DNA of 64,000 nt from Istiophorus platypterus (taxonomy: Eukaryota > Chordata > Actinopteri > Istiophoriformes > Istiophoridae), in the NCBI GenBank assembly GCA_016859345.1, contig CM029120.1, forward strand, positions 19,739,001 through 19,803,000, written 5' to 3'. Shown here in pieces: positions 29,966-42,101 of this stretch. The number at the start of each line of letters is the position of its first letter. Within the stretch, counting starts at the first letter, position 1. A program made the translations under genes and the position numbers. The notes beneath the pieces are model-generated. The model did no database searches, was not told where the DNA came from, and worked only from the letters and a program-made list of their open reading frames with translations.

Positions 29966-32731
29966 GCTTTCAATGATATATCTATATGGTGCTTGAATTA
30001 TTTGGGGAACATCATTTGTACAACATTCATGAGTATATCAATGCAATAAATGGTCAAAAAAAATTGTTACATTTTTCAGCCTTAGTAGAAATTAATTTTC
30101 ATCCCCAAGACTACACTACAATATGGTGCATAATCACCAATTTGATATTAATATTCAACACCTTACTACCAGTGATATACACAGTAAATCACTGGCATGT
30201 ACATTTACACTGCAGAGGTCAATAAGGAAAGTGATCAATTCTAAGGAACGTACAGTAATTAACCTCTATGGAGTCTACATTTTATCCCCTTAGCTTATGG
30301 AATAGCATTAGACCAGTGGAAGTTTGTAATGATGTTGAATTGGCTGGAGGAAATCTCTATTCTGAAAGATGAGTAATGCTCTCCCTCTTCAAGCAGCTGC
30401 TATTAGGGTGGTCTATGGCAGGAAAATTAACCTCTGACTTCCCATTGGAGTCATTCATGTACTAGATGTAAATGTATTTAACCCTCCCCTTGCCATGTGA
30501 TCACTGCCTGCTGCACTCTGGGAGCTGATTGCTCAGGTCTCTGAGCCAGTGGAGGTTTAAAAGGATTAAAACATGATGCCCAAATGAATGTGGAAATGTG
30601 CTTAAATTTTCAATTTTAACTCCACAGTATTGCCTCAGTATATATGATGTATAATGTATTCATGACCTTCAATGTGTCTTTAGCTGTAGAGGTCATAAAG
30701 GACATTTTTATGGAAATGTATCTCTTAGAGTGCTAGTGTGGAAGATTTCAGCCCTGATTGTTTTGACGACACCTGTAGTTGGAGGTAATAGTAATTGCAG
30801 TAACTTAATACAGATTTTTTTTTCTTAATGTTGCCACAGGTACCCAGTAATACTGCTAATATAAATATTGCAATACTTTCTTCACTGAGCCTTTGGATCA
30901 ATCACCATTGTGTGTCTTCATTCAGTTATATATGTATATACTTAACAGACATTTATTTAAATGAAAATCTTCAAGTTTGCCTCATTATGCCCTGTCCAGA
31001 CATAGAATATGTAACTTTACAGGCTTCATCTATCTTTGAAAAGCTTTTAGTCATTCCGATATAGATGTTGCTTGTGTAAACATTCATCATGGCCGAGCCA
31101 CAATGCTTGTCTAAAAAAATAATACAAGGTGTGCAGAAGGGAAGGGGAAGTCATTTTTGCACAGGATGTTTCAGTGATGTCATTTTCAGTGATTTTTAAA
31201 ACTTTTTTTGTCACTGAATCCTTAACTGATGTCCATAGTAAAGCCACATTACGTGATTTATCATACAATTCATCATTATTTTAGAGAATTGGGATTGTCA
31301 TTTACTGTATTTCCTGTTTGGTCACATAGAACATGGATTATTATAACTTGTTAGCTGGTTGCCAACTGAAAATATTTAGGTAGACTGTGGATCTGATCAT
31401 CATTTAAGTTGTGAGTGTTTCTTTTATTCTAATTGTCTCTTTTAATTTTCTCCTCACCCTGTCTTGAAAGTAGACCTTGAGGTTTGTGCAGAGGTAGCCT
31501 TTACAGTACTGTGATTTCCTTTGTGACTTTTACGCTAACGTAACTCAGGCACTTATTCAGACATGAGACTGACATGTAAAATTGCCATCAGATTTACATA
31601 ATTAGGTGCATGTATGAGAGGGTGTTTTCAATTATTTATAACAATAAAAGATTACTTAAACTTCAGTTTTCCATTAGTGTTTTGGGAGCTCCTAGTCCCA
31701 AACTGACTATAGTCTTATCTAGTGATTGCAGATTTTCCATTTAATTGCAAAGTCTTTAAATATAGCATTATGTCTCTGATGTCCCTAGTGATTATTATAT
31801 ACAGTATGTACTGTTCACAAATTAGTTGAATTGCACTGCATTTCATATGAGGCTGGAAATCAAAAACAAACGTATAGTTAAGTTGTCTTTCAGTTGGCTT
31901 AACTAACTTAAGTAAAACTTTCTTTTTCATGTATGAACTACCAAACATATTGCTGTTTTTCAAATTAATTCAGTTGAGGCAAAAAGTTTATTGGACGCGG
32001 ATCAAATATTGCAGGCCTATAGTATCTTAACTGTGCAGGGACGTCAGGAGGATTTGGCAGCATAAGTAATTCAACACTTTCTCTTGCAAATTGAAACTTT
32101 CACTGTCCCTCTTGAAACAATCTCCAGTATAATTCTGTGGCCCAATTTAATTTTCTTACCAACCAACTTTAGGTTCTGCCCTGGACAGTGAAAGAATAAT
32201 CTACAACATCACTGTATAATTAACTAGAAAGGTCAAGAGATCCATCTGGTTTTCAATTAGACTGTTATCTCCTGAGGATGGATCTAGCTTTTGACTTCAT
32301 TCTATAGAATGAAAGTCACCAAGGTCAGTGAAATTAATGTCTCCCATGTCTGAACCAATCCCCTGAGTATTCATCATCAGTAATTCACCATGTTGGATAT
32401 GACGTTGTGCTAATGTTAAAATTTCTCGGTATATTGCAGTGGTGGGTATTTTTGTTTGTTTGTTTTTTTTCTTTTGTTTTGTTCTGAAAATTCATCTTCT
32501 GGATGGATTGAATTTAAAGTGTACTGAGCAGGGAAAAAGCACTGTTTACTTTATAACTTCACTCAATTAATGTAAACTCTATCACCTGATAAGTGAAAAA
32601 ATGAACATGAAGAGGACAGATGGACAAGAGTAAGTATCTTGAATTATAAAGTTTTATGTCACACATAAATAAATGAACAGACATTTTAAAATGATGATTT
32701 ATGAGACATGAAGACTATCTCAGAATAGGTC
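29966..32731. other. Unannotated region with conserved-looking blocks
   Basis: No gene recognised. Blocks at about 30300-30560 and 32095-32420 have balanced composition and no repeats, and read like non-coding conserved elements; this is inference only. A long palindrome lies at 32292-32316. Open frames here (for example 30828-31064 plus) are AT-rich and random. Confidence 0.5.
32292..32316. repeat. Palindrome centred on TATA
   Basis: TTCATTCTATAGAATGAA (32296-32313) is a perfect 18-bp palindrome. GAC and GTC outside it extend the pairing with a single bulged base. Confidence 0.8.
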
Positions 32732-33093
32732 TGTTAGCGGTTACAAGACTAGTAAAAAAGACAAAAACACAAGTAAGCAGAAACACAATGAAGCCTCGGA
32801 TTTTGTAGCACAGAGATAAACTGAATGATCTGGCAATGAGTGCTTGGAGAAGTGAGGTTTAAATACACCCCACTGATGTGATGATGAGGAGCAGATGAGC
32901 TGGCAGACACAATCAGGAGGAGAAGGAGAAAGGAGCAGGTGTGGTGCAAAGAGGATCGCCCAGCAACACACAACCAGGCAATGACAAACAGGAAGAAAGA
33001 GAGAGAGAACACAGGGCACACAAGGTAAAGAAAAAACAAGAGAGGCAATTTAGAAAGTTGAAAAAACCTAAAGCCTTGGCCAAGACCATGACA
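32732..33093 (-). mobile_element. Probable solo LTR or LTR-like fragment (minus strand)
   Basis: Minus-strand start TGTCATGGTCTTGGCCAAGG resembles starts of fish Gypsy LTRs. It is followed by a CT-rich part, CAATGCCTGG-like and CTGATTGTGTCTGCCAGC segments, a promoter-like GGTGTATTTAAACCTC (about 32858-32870), then CCAGATCATTCAG and a T-rich end. Two minus-strand frames (32741-33019 and 32749-33186) are translations of this repeat. No internal region and no clear target duplication were seen, so it is either a solo LTR or part of an unrelated repeat with similar ends. Confidence 0.5.
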
Positions 33094-34103
33094 GTTTAAT
33101 GGCATGAGACCGGAAATTAGAACAGATGGCTGTTTTATCTCAACGAACCAACTCCTAATATTTACTAATGGCGGTGAAAGAAACAAGCTTTAATTCACAT
33201 TGTGTTTAGCTGTTGAAACCAGGAGGAAGCACAGACGAAAAAGATGAGTGTTTAGCCTAAATTTTTGAAAATCCCGACAGAATTTTACAGCAGAAGTTTT
33301 TGCCAGGAGGGGAGCTTGATGAGCAGAGGATTCAAGAGAAATCTTGGAACAAAAGTAACCAGCTCAAGGGAGTGTGAAGGATATGACGGAGTATGTGGAG
33401 TAATAAGACTTGAGGTAATTTTTCACTTACTACAAACACTGTCCAGCCTGTACACGTTTTCTGTAAAAGTTGTTACTTTTAACAAAGAAATCTATATCTA
33501 TTGTGTTTGTAACTGCATCAGAAAAGTTAATTACATCCAGTTTCATTCAGTGGCATACAATAAGGGCCTCAGTGCCAGAAAAGGTCCTGATAGGAAATTC
33601 AGAATAATTTCTTTAGTTGTTTACTTGGGGGGGGGGGCTTAATTTATTTGAGCAGGTTTTGCATAGTCTGAAGCAAATCCCTTGATCAAATATGATTACT
33701 GCGCCAAAGTTGGTGTCCACAGTCCACATTGGATTAATTATTTTATTGCTAGCATGTTTACTTGGCTATTCATTTTCCCAAATGGATAAAATCTAAGCAG
33801 TGAGCACAAAAGTGGCATTTAAAGGAGAATGGTTTGGAGGCGAAATCAATGCCATGTGTCTGTCTGTCCTGCTTTCCCCAGTGTTTCATAATTAACTGTC
33901 AGCCGATTGGCTAGTTGGATGCTTATATCGATTGTGATTGGCTTTTATCCCTGTGGGCTTGCTCTAATAGCTCTTTCTGAATATCTTTCCCTCTATGTCT
34001 TTGCCGTTCAATTGGCCTGTCTCGCCTCTATGCCGCAGGCTGATTGGTCATTTTGGCAGACAGCTGGCTTTGATGTTAAAAATGCTATTTTTGATCATGG
34101 GTG

Positions 34104-34106
<3 letters not shown>
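33094..34106. other. Unannotated region
   Basis: No gene recognised. The part 33700-33905 is compact, free of simple repeats and rich in TTAATTA-type cores. The G run at 33628-33637 has no accompanying structure. Plus 33265-33642 is open for 125 codons, with no family motif. Confidence 0.45.
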
Positions 34107-34151
<45 letters not shown>

Positions 34152-34158
34152 GGGGGGG
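34107..34158. repeat. (GT)n microsatellite plus G run
   Basis: About 21 GT units followed by ten Gs. Confidence 0.95.
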
Positions 34159-34293
34159 TATTACAAACTGAGACCAGGCCCAACAACAGTAATTGCCCTC
34201 ATCTCTCCTCTAGCTTCACTCATACATACACAAATGCATCATTCAGTTTAACTCCAGGCCAATGTGACTGGCTGTATCAGATGACAGAACTAC

Positions 34294-34325
34294 ACACAGA
34301 CACACAGACACACACATACACACAG

Positions 34326-34354
<29 letters not shown>
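34294..34354. repeat. Imperfect (CA)n with CAGA units
   Basis: CA units interspersed with CAGA and CATA, ending in about 13 pure CA units. It lies 140 bases from the GT run, so the two could pair as an imperfect inverted repeat. Confidence 0.9.
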
Positions 34355-34358
<4 letters not shown>

Positions 34359-34674
34359 CACTCACACAGCCAAAGACACAAGGCCTAGTTTATAGTCATT
34401 TCTGATCTCAGCTTTACTGCACATATATGCTAACAAATGTGTATTGTTTTACCCAGTTCTCTGGATAACACACACGCACACAGGTCTATTTCCATTCTTC
34501 ATATCAGTGTCCGAGTCATCCCATGGCTTCCTTCTCTCTGAAATTAACCCCAGACACAGCTCAAGTTCCTCAGATGATTTCATTAAGCATGCCAATACAA
34601 TGAGGCATTGTATACGAGCATACACACGACGCTTGTCTATTTTTACCTTCTGTTCTTTGCTCTATTAAGACACG

Positions 34675-34700
34675 CACACTACACTACACTACACTACACG
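34675..34700. repeat. (ACACT)n pentanucleotide repeat
   Basis: About four to five ACACT units. Confidence 0.85.
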
Positions 34701-34924
34701 CACACACCATTAAGACATTTAGGTGCAATGAGTGGTGCAGGTTAAACTGGTATTTTGTTTTGGATAGTACAGCATCAAAAGCAAGGACTTCCTGCTGCTA
34801 AGTGTGCAGCCAATTGCATCCTCTCATTGGTTCGGTTTTAAGGCCCACAACTTTACTGTTTTTTGTAAATAGTATTCAATTAATAAGCTCTGATAAAACC
34901 CATTATACGCTACCTGCCAACACC

Positions 34925-35150
34925 AAACAGGAGACACAGAAAGTTAACGACTAGCTGGTGAACATATTGGAGCATTTCGTTGCTAAAGATTCAGTATTTT
35001 TCTCAGAATCTGGTGAAAATAGAGAGAAGCCATGGCTAGAAGGAAAGTAAATGTTGGCCTTACAATCATCAAGTGGACACAAATACACCTTTTAATGAAT
35101 TTTAATGTTACTGGTTTTCACTGTTATTAGCTGAATGCGTAAAAGAGCAA
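34925..35150 (+). repeat. Interspersed fish-type repeat fragment
   Basis: Contains GGAGACACAGAAAGTTAACG, ACTAGCTGGTGAACATATTG, GGAGCATTTCGTTGCTAAAG, TCAAGTGGACACAAATACAC and GTTATTAGCTGAATGC. I recall a repeat with this series as common in percomorph fish. Diverged, class unknown to me. Not a gene. Confidence 0.5.
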
Positions 35151-35491
35151 CTGCTCGTGGTAAACTCGTGACTAACAACAGTTGATGTAACCTCAGAGAC
35201 ACTGTCCTCTTCGTGACCATTGCAAGGCAAACCTAAAAATTATTCATCCAAACATCTATCAACACATTACATTTCTCACCAGATGTGTAATACTCAAGAA
35301 TAGTTATTTTCTATTCAAGGAGGGTTACCATCAAAATTTTTCATACAATATACAGTCATTTTGGAACGAGAACCGTGGGATGAATAATCCGTGTAAATTT
35401 GACAGGCGTGCTGATGCTTGTGGCTCACAAACATCAGGCAGCATCATACAGGTTGAAATATGCAGTCAAAGTTGCTAGGCAATCTCTATGC

Positions 35492-35582
<91 letters not shown>
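35492..35582. repeat. (TTA)n microsatellite
   Basis: About 30 perfect TTA units. Unlike the ATT runs at 3.9 and 20.1 kb, no LINE 3' end adjoins it. The plus-strand frame at 35399-35701 is its translation (poly-Leu). Confidence 0.97.
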
Positions 35583-36617
35583 CTGTGTCTATGGTCTTAA
35601 TGATTTATAGGTTAGCTGTCAAAAACCTAATATCAATGACTGGACTGATTATTTTACAAGAAAATACAGCAGAAATCACAGCACAGCCATGTGTCTGGTG
35701 ATTTTATCAGAGGATGTCAAGGTTATAAAGTCAGGATTTTAGCAGTGGAAAAGGCTTAGAAGTGACTGTTGGTTAACATGTTGTCTTTAAGTCACTACTT
35801 CTGACAATAGAAACAGAAAAACCATGCAAATGAGAGCAGCTTTTTTGGAATTTGACTGGACAGAGAGTAGGGGAGAGGAAAACAGATAAAGGGCTGAAAC
35901 TGGTTGACACTAGGCAGAATGCAAATACAACAAAATGATGTTATAATTATGCTAACTAGCATAGTACATCATCGCCTGACATTTAACAATGTTTGGCTGA
36001 CATTACTGCAAAATATTAAATTTGTTAAATCAACATAGTCCACTCCTTTTATTACGTACCAGACAAAACATTCCACCCCTAGCAGCCATTAGCATTTGAT
36101 CTCTCACTCCACACAGCATATGAGCAGACCAGAGTTAGAGTATCTAGTAGTAAATTGCTTTCTTCTCTGAAGATGCTATCATGAAGGGGCTTAAATTTTG
36201 CTGTTCTTTTACCCAGATTCCTATTTGTAATTAAGTGTATGAGGACATGGTCAACTAAAAGAGTACAGATCCTACTGCATTAAGACGTTCACCATCAACA
36301 CTCTCATCTGAACTCAACTGTGGTGCTTTTTATTCAGGCTGAGGTTCTGTCAGGCGTACAAATAATCTTGCTTATTAGTGTTTGCACCAGGAGAACTGTA
36401 AGTGTTAATTAAGTTCAACTAGTGTTCCTGTGGGTTAATTACATTGAATGACGGTGTTTTCTAAATGAGCACATGGTAAACTGAGTATTGCACAAAAGGT
36501 TCAACAAATGTGCAGCATGTGTGAAAACAGGTTACAGTGTTCGAAGCCTCGGGGAGTCTTTCTTTATGCAGTTAATTCATATTTGGGGTTGTTTTGCTCA
36601 TTGTTTTAGTGTGCAAT
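35583..36617. other. Unannotated region
   Basis: No gene or recognised repeat. Ordinary AT-rich sequence. Confidence 0.5.
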
Positions 36618-36694
36618 TGATGGATGGATGGATGGACTGATGGATGGATGGATGGATGGATGGATGGATGGATGGATGGATGGATGGATGGATG
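36618..36694. repeat. (ATGG)n microsatellite
   Basis: About 19 GATG units, with one ACTG variant near the left end. Confidence 0.95.
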
Positions 36695-36931
36695 GTCTAA
36701 TATCTAAAAAAAAGAGCCTAAGTAGAAAAACAAGATAAATATCAAATTCTTAGACACTGCATGATACTAATATAACCAGTATATGAGATCCATCCATGAT
36801 TACGTGTTTGTGTGTGAATTCGCATCACAAAAAAAGACACGTTTCAGATAACATACAATCAAAAAAATTGAAATTTGCATAACGGTGTTTGGTTTGTGCA
36901 AACACATAGTAAGAACAAGTGGAAGAGAGAA

Positions 36932-36933
36932 GT

Positions 36934-36992
<59 letters not shown>
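36932..36992. repeat. Compound (GT)n(GA)n microsatellite
   Basis: Thirteen GT units pass directly into about 17 GA units. The same order recurs at 62950-63014. Confidence 0.95.
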
Positions 36993-36994
<2 letters not shown>

Positions 36995-37084
36995 GTCAGA
37001 ACTCAAAATGTCAACAGCATGGCAAGAGGGCACAGGCACTGAAAAGTTTTTCTCTAATGCCAGTGAGATGATGCCAAGCCACAG

Positions 37085-37086
<2 letters not shown>

Positions 37087-37135
<49 letters not shown>

Positions 37136-37171
37136 GTGTGTGTGTGCGTGTGTGCATATATGTGTGTGTGC
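37087..37171. repeat. (GT)n microsatellite with CGTG and CATATA interruptions
   Basis: Long GT run with sporadic CG and a CATATATG break near 37155. Confidence 0.95.
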
Positions 37172-37786
37172 ATGGTAGAGGTAGAGCAGCTGTTAGAAAG
37201 GTCAGGTTATCCACAGAGGGACCGGCTACAAAGAGGGAAGCAGATGAATGATGGGAGGAGGTATAGAGTGGGGGAGGACAGAGGGATACTTATATCAGAC
37301 AGAGAGAGTGTAAGAGAAGATGAAAAATAAAATGAGAAGTAAATGATGAATAAGCTTTTTATTCTCACAGTTTCTATGCCTTTTTAGATGTTGAGACGAT
37401 TTATGGACAACAAGCCTCAGAGTGTTGTTTTTTTCTGAAATAGCTGCTATTCCTAATCCAGAACCACGAGTTTGCCGTGTGCTGTACCTCCTCCATAGCT
37501 CATTCTGCTGGCCTCCAAGAGAAGGGCATGTACTGTATGAAGTTGGGCTAAAGCCATGTGGAAAGCCATTGGTATCTATCAAAATCCCTCTTGGTTCTAT
37601 GATGTGTCTGCCAGAATTAGACTATACATGACTCCAAACATTCATGCCTTTTACTAACTAAAGTGTAGAAATCTATATGTTGCCTGGAAACCTATTGAAT
37701 TTATCCTTTAAATATGGCAAAACATACTGCTTTGATTGAATGAATCTCTATTAAATCTGTATTGAATCTGGATTTTGTTACCCTAG
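37172..37786. other. Unannotated region
   Basis: No gene recognised. Plus 37422-37631 and minus 37295-37582 are overlapping open frames with no family motif. Confidence 0.45.
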
Positions 37787-37940
37787 GACAGAGCCAGTCC
37801 AGCTGTTTCCCTTTGTTTCCAGTCTTTTTCCTAAACAAAGCTAACCGGCTGCATGGCTTCATATTTTTCATATTTACCATACATACACTACAGATGAGAG
37901 TCAGTCAGTCTTTTCATTCAGCTCTTTATAAAAAATCAAA
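37787..37940 (+). repeat. Copy B of the fold-back-type repeat
   Basis: Contains GACAGAGCCAGTCCAGCTGT, TTCCAGTC, AAGCTAACCGGCTGC, ATGGCTTCATATTT, TTTACCATACATAC and GATGAGAGT. Relatives: 40741-40905 and 54600-54930. The motif 'GCTAACCGGCTGC..GCTTCATATTTACC' is one I recall from a repeat very common in percomorphs. Confidence 0.55.
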
Positions 37941-37975
37941 TGAACATAGCAACCTCTCAGCCAGTTATAAGAGGC

Positions 37976-37976
<1 letters not shown>

Positions 37977-38005
<29 letters not shown>
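37977..38005. repeat. (CA)n microsatellite
   Basis: Fourteen CA units. Confidence 0.95.
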
Positions 38006-38006
<1 letters not shown>

Positions 38007-39389
38007 CATTCACTGTTTACTGTAATTTGGTTTTGGTCTCAAAATGAAATATCTCTTTCACTTGTCTCTCTGTCTGGGCTTCAACACTGTTTGGACCTGA
38101 TCTTATACTTACATAGATTAGATCAAGATGGTCTAGACTGCAGAAATATTTAAGCAAAAATGAAAAACACAATCAAACGCAAAGAAACTGAATTTGGGGA
38201 ATAGGGCAGAACTTCCTTCCAAGGATTGCAAGTAGCTTTGTAACCCCCTGGGCGTCTTCCTAAACCACTCAAGTTTCCTCAGTCACACCTAATTCTCAGG
38301 CTCCCAACACTTTACACCACCTCAGGTGTTTTATGCCCTTTCTTAATCCTTCAGAGGGTAGATTGCCACTTTAGACGAAGCTGTGCAACACACAGCCACA
38401 AACCGAATGTGCCAAAATGTTAGATTTCTTTGAAGCTTGCAGTATGCAAGCATTAGCTTTTGCCTAATATTTGCAGGATATTGTGGTGCTGAAGTCGGTA
38501 TCTGTTGTTTTTGAGTATGTACAGTCTTTGTGTGGAAGTGTGTGTGCTTTGTACATGCTTTTGTAAATCTATATGTTATAACTGTTTGCTTTAGGAAAAC
38601 AATTTGTCCTATTTTCTTGAAGAAATGAATATAGCAGTGATGTACATCAGTATAACAGGAGTCAACCTGTTATGGTTATATCTTGGAAGTGAAATGTAGA
38701 TGTTGCTTATTCTTGGTACTTAATTTAAAAAAAAAATGGAGACTGGCAAGTAGAACTAGGATATCTCTTTCCTGAGCAAAATATGAATCTGTGTCACGGG
38801 ATGTGCTGAGCATTTTGTTCAGCTGCCAAGGGTAAAGTAAGGTGAGACATAATTCCTTCCTGACCTCCACAACTGAGTTAAACTCCTGACCAATGACAGC
38901 TTCATTCCAACAGAGCAATTTGTCTGTTTGCACACTTGCAGAGTTTACGTGTTTTCTTGTGTGTGCAGCTAAACTCTAATCCTTAATGTCCTGTTGTGTG
39001 CTGCACATTAATGGAAGGTGCTCTTTATTATATTTTCCTGGCCCATTCGTAAACCTCTGTCTTGCTCCAACATATTAGAAAAACTACTAACTACTAACAG
39101 TTAATGAGTAATGAGATTACACAGGCAGCTCTACTGTGGTCTCCATGCCATTATAAACATGGACCAGTACAGAGATAGTCCATATTTAGTAGGACAGGCC
39201 TGAGCTTTTTTCTACTGCTAAATGTCTTAAATGAAATAGGACAATAACCGTTCTATGTACAAACCCTTTTCTTAAGCATAAAGGCCTGGTATACCCTTGG
39301 TAAACCCACATAGATAATTCTACTTATTCCTGTCTGATACTTCCTCTTCTAAAGCTGTGGTCACACCAAATCTTCCCATTCATTAACGT
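38006..39389. other. Unannotated region
   Basis: No gene recognised. No simple repeats apart from a 10-base A run near 38728. Confidence 0.5.
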
Positions 39390-40610
39390 TAGCAACACAC
39401 CTGCAGCTATCTTTGCTTTGTGCAGGTTTTAATCTCGTTAAAGTAAATTGTAAAACTTGTCAATGTCTAGCCAGTGTAAAAGAGGGCCTGACTGACCTTT
39501 CATTCAGGAAATATGAGTTCATTATAACTATGTGTTTACTAGTTAATCAGCAGACTTTCTGGGGAAGACATGTTTTGATTAGGAGAGACAGCATTCATCC
39601 AACTTGGGATGATGCGGCTTCCATCTCAAGAAATGTTACATTTATTAGAAATAAACAGTCTGCATCCTGACCATCTAAATTAAATAAAACACAAATCAAC
39701 AAAAGAGGAGTAATTCATAATAACCTAATGAAAATTAATAAAACTAATATAGAGCTACCAGAAAACACAAGAAAAATTAGATCATCATTATCTGAATCCC
39801 TATTGGTCAATGATTTTATAGCTAATGATCACAATGATTTGAAGAATATGTTAGCCTAAATGAATCAGCGATTTTTCCCCTTCAGTCCCCTTCAGTTTAT
39901 TAAACAATAGTAGACCTAGACTTAGTTCTCTTTCATTTGCAAGTCTTACCCTTAATCTTTCAAACCTAAGCTGGAAAACGCAGAAACCAGTTCTACTAGT
40001 TACTGTATATTGTCCATCTGACTCAGATGTTTATCTGAAAACTTAGACTTATTATCTAAGTATGTGCTTACTACAGATAATTATAGTCTACAGCCTTAGT
40101 TCTGTATTTCATTCACCATTAGACTCGCTTGGCTTGAATAAATAAATATAAGTGTAAATGTAAATGAGCCTACTGACTGTTTAAATCACACTCCTGATCT
40201 TATTCTGATACATGGCAAAGAAATTAAAACTTGATAATATTTCACCAAAAGCCATCTTTGTCTGATCATTTTAGTAACACTTGAATTTACAATAAACAGC
40301 AGCTGCATGCTTCCTCCAAGCAATATTATCAGGAGGCACCACATAAATTTCCATTTTTACATGGATGAGCTGTATTGATCTATAAGGCCAAATGAAACTA
40401 GTAAAGTAGTAAAACTTCAGGCATGTCTTAGAGGCGTGAAACCCTCTGATGTTCCTTAATTATTTTAACCTCAAAATTCAGACATAAGTGATGTTATTGT
40501 ACTTCACCCTAAACACCTCAGAAAAACATTTAATCATATAATTATTTTGGATGGCATTACCTTGGCCTTCAGTTCTACAGAGGTCAAGGTAATGAACCCT
40601 GCACAGCGAG
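39390..40610 (+). mobile_element. L2-type LINE copy 3, 5' part joined to the thumb region
   Basis: Heavily decayed LINE on the plus strand. First comes what looks like the end of ORF1 (LIRRDSIHPTWDDAASISRN, 39575-39640), an esterase-like region found in ORF1 of some L2/CR1-group elements. Then follow scraps of the endonuclease domain (SLSFASLTLNLSNLSWKTQK, PVLLVTVYCPSDSDVYL near 39920-40035, and a remnant near 40190-40260 resembling LILLYMAKKLKLDNIS). The sequence then passes near 40480 straight to the thumb region (VIVLHPKHLRKTFNH, GITLAF). The whole reverse-transcriptase fingers/palm part is missing. Many stops and shifts are present. It is more diverged than copies 1 and 2. Confidence 0.7.
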
Positions 40611-40740
40611 CCAGTGCAGTGACTTCTACAGGTTTGCAATCAAGCATCAAGAGGGGACTCCACATCGTCTCTTAATTATTAAAAAATACAAAATGTTCAT
40701 TAGTGAGTTTTATTAGTGCTGGTAGCTAGAGTTAAAGCTC

Positions 40741-40905
40741 TGGAGAGAGCCAGGCTAGCTGCTTCCCCTGCTTCCAGCTGTTTTTGCTACGCTAAGCTAA
40801 TTGCCCTTAGCTCCAGTGCTGACAAAGCTGATATGAGGGTTATAGCAGCTTTCTCATCTAACTCTCAGCAAGAAAACCCAAAATGTTGAGCAACTCATTT
40901 AAGTT
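40741..40905 (+). repeat. Copy C of the fold-back-type repeat
   Basis: Contains GAGAGAGCCAGGCTAGCTGC, TTCCCCTGCTTCCAG, GCTACGCTAAGCTAA, TTCTCATCTAACTCTCAGCA and AGAAAACCCAAAATGTTGAG. It matches copy B in order and motifs, and lies just beyond LINE copy 3. Class uncertain; probably a non-autonomous element. Confidence 0.6.
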
Positions 40906-42101
40906 ATCAGATATCATATATTTTCAAGAAGCATTCAGGAGTGATTAAACAAAAATGTGCTGAGTGGAGAGCAAATAAAACTAGAAAAATAACAGAATAA
41001 ACTAAAAATTTCAAGATATTCTTTTAGGAAAACATCATTTTATGATCAGCTGAATGTCTCACCAGTCATATAGAATGGGGCAACCAGTATCCATCATTTT
41101 CAGTTCAGAAACCAATACAAACCACCCAGTATAGGAACTTTTTTGTCACAGTGTGACAAATGCCCAGTGAAGAAAACAGGCAGAGTGAAATGCAAAATGT
41201 CAAATGTCCCTTTCAGGAAAAAGCTGATCTGATCTCATTTGATGAACCTATGACTCAAATCGTGGCATTCTGTGGAGTTGTACAGTTTCCTGTATATCCT
41301 TTATGGCATTCACAGTCAAGCTGTGACATTTAGAATTTCAAAAACTCTCTGCAAGAAGGTGTTGCCTCTTTTGTTGCTTCTAATTCTAAAGCTCTGCCAT
41401 TGCCCTGCGTTTTACTGGAGAAGTTAAATAGTTAAGATGTAAATTACATAGGCAAAATTAGAAATTCTTACTTGTATGACACAAACAAACACGACACAAA
41501 GAAGAGGATAGATAACAGTTTAATTATGTTGGGTTCATTAAAGCCTTGTTTAATTGCATCATGTCAAGCACAAGCTAAAGCAGACTGGAGAAAGATTTAC
41601 AGTGGAATAAACGCATCATGTAAAAATTTGCCTCCCACACAAGAGTGATGGTCAATAATTGAGTCAGACTACTTTCAGCCATTCTTCATCATTCGCATAA
41701 GAAGTACTTAGAAGGCATATCGTAAATAATTACTTAAAGTACATCAGCATTGACCATAATGATACTGTGTTGTAAAAAGGATGATCACGTCTCTTTTTTT
41801 ATCACTGTGAACTTGTATCTCATCCCAGCATTACTGCAGCTCATCACAGAAATCAGCATTGACCTCACAGCCTCAGTACATCATTACTGGCATCCTGAGC
41901 GGCTGAAAACTGCTAATGACAGCATTGTAAACTGCAATCCTACCTAAACAACTAGCTAGGATAAAGTATAGGACACCTTGATCATCTCTCTTGATTCCAG
42001 TTGTTTCTTTAAAACTTTCTCATTCTCCTAACTGGTTTCTCATCAAAAACAAACTGACTGAGAGGTAGACTGAAGATTCAAGAGCTACCATGTTAATATG
42101 T
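40906..42101. other. Unannotated region
   Basis: No gene recognised. Ordinary AT-rich sequence with a few short open frames. Confidence 0.5.

Noticed and set aside
32749..33186. Minus-strand frame of 145 codons, hydrophobic
   Set aside because: Lies within the LTR-like repeat; fish repeats of this kind give such frames.
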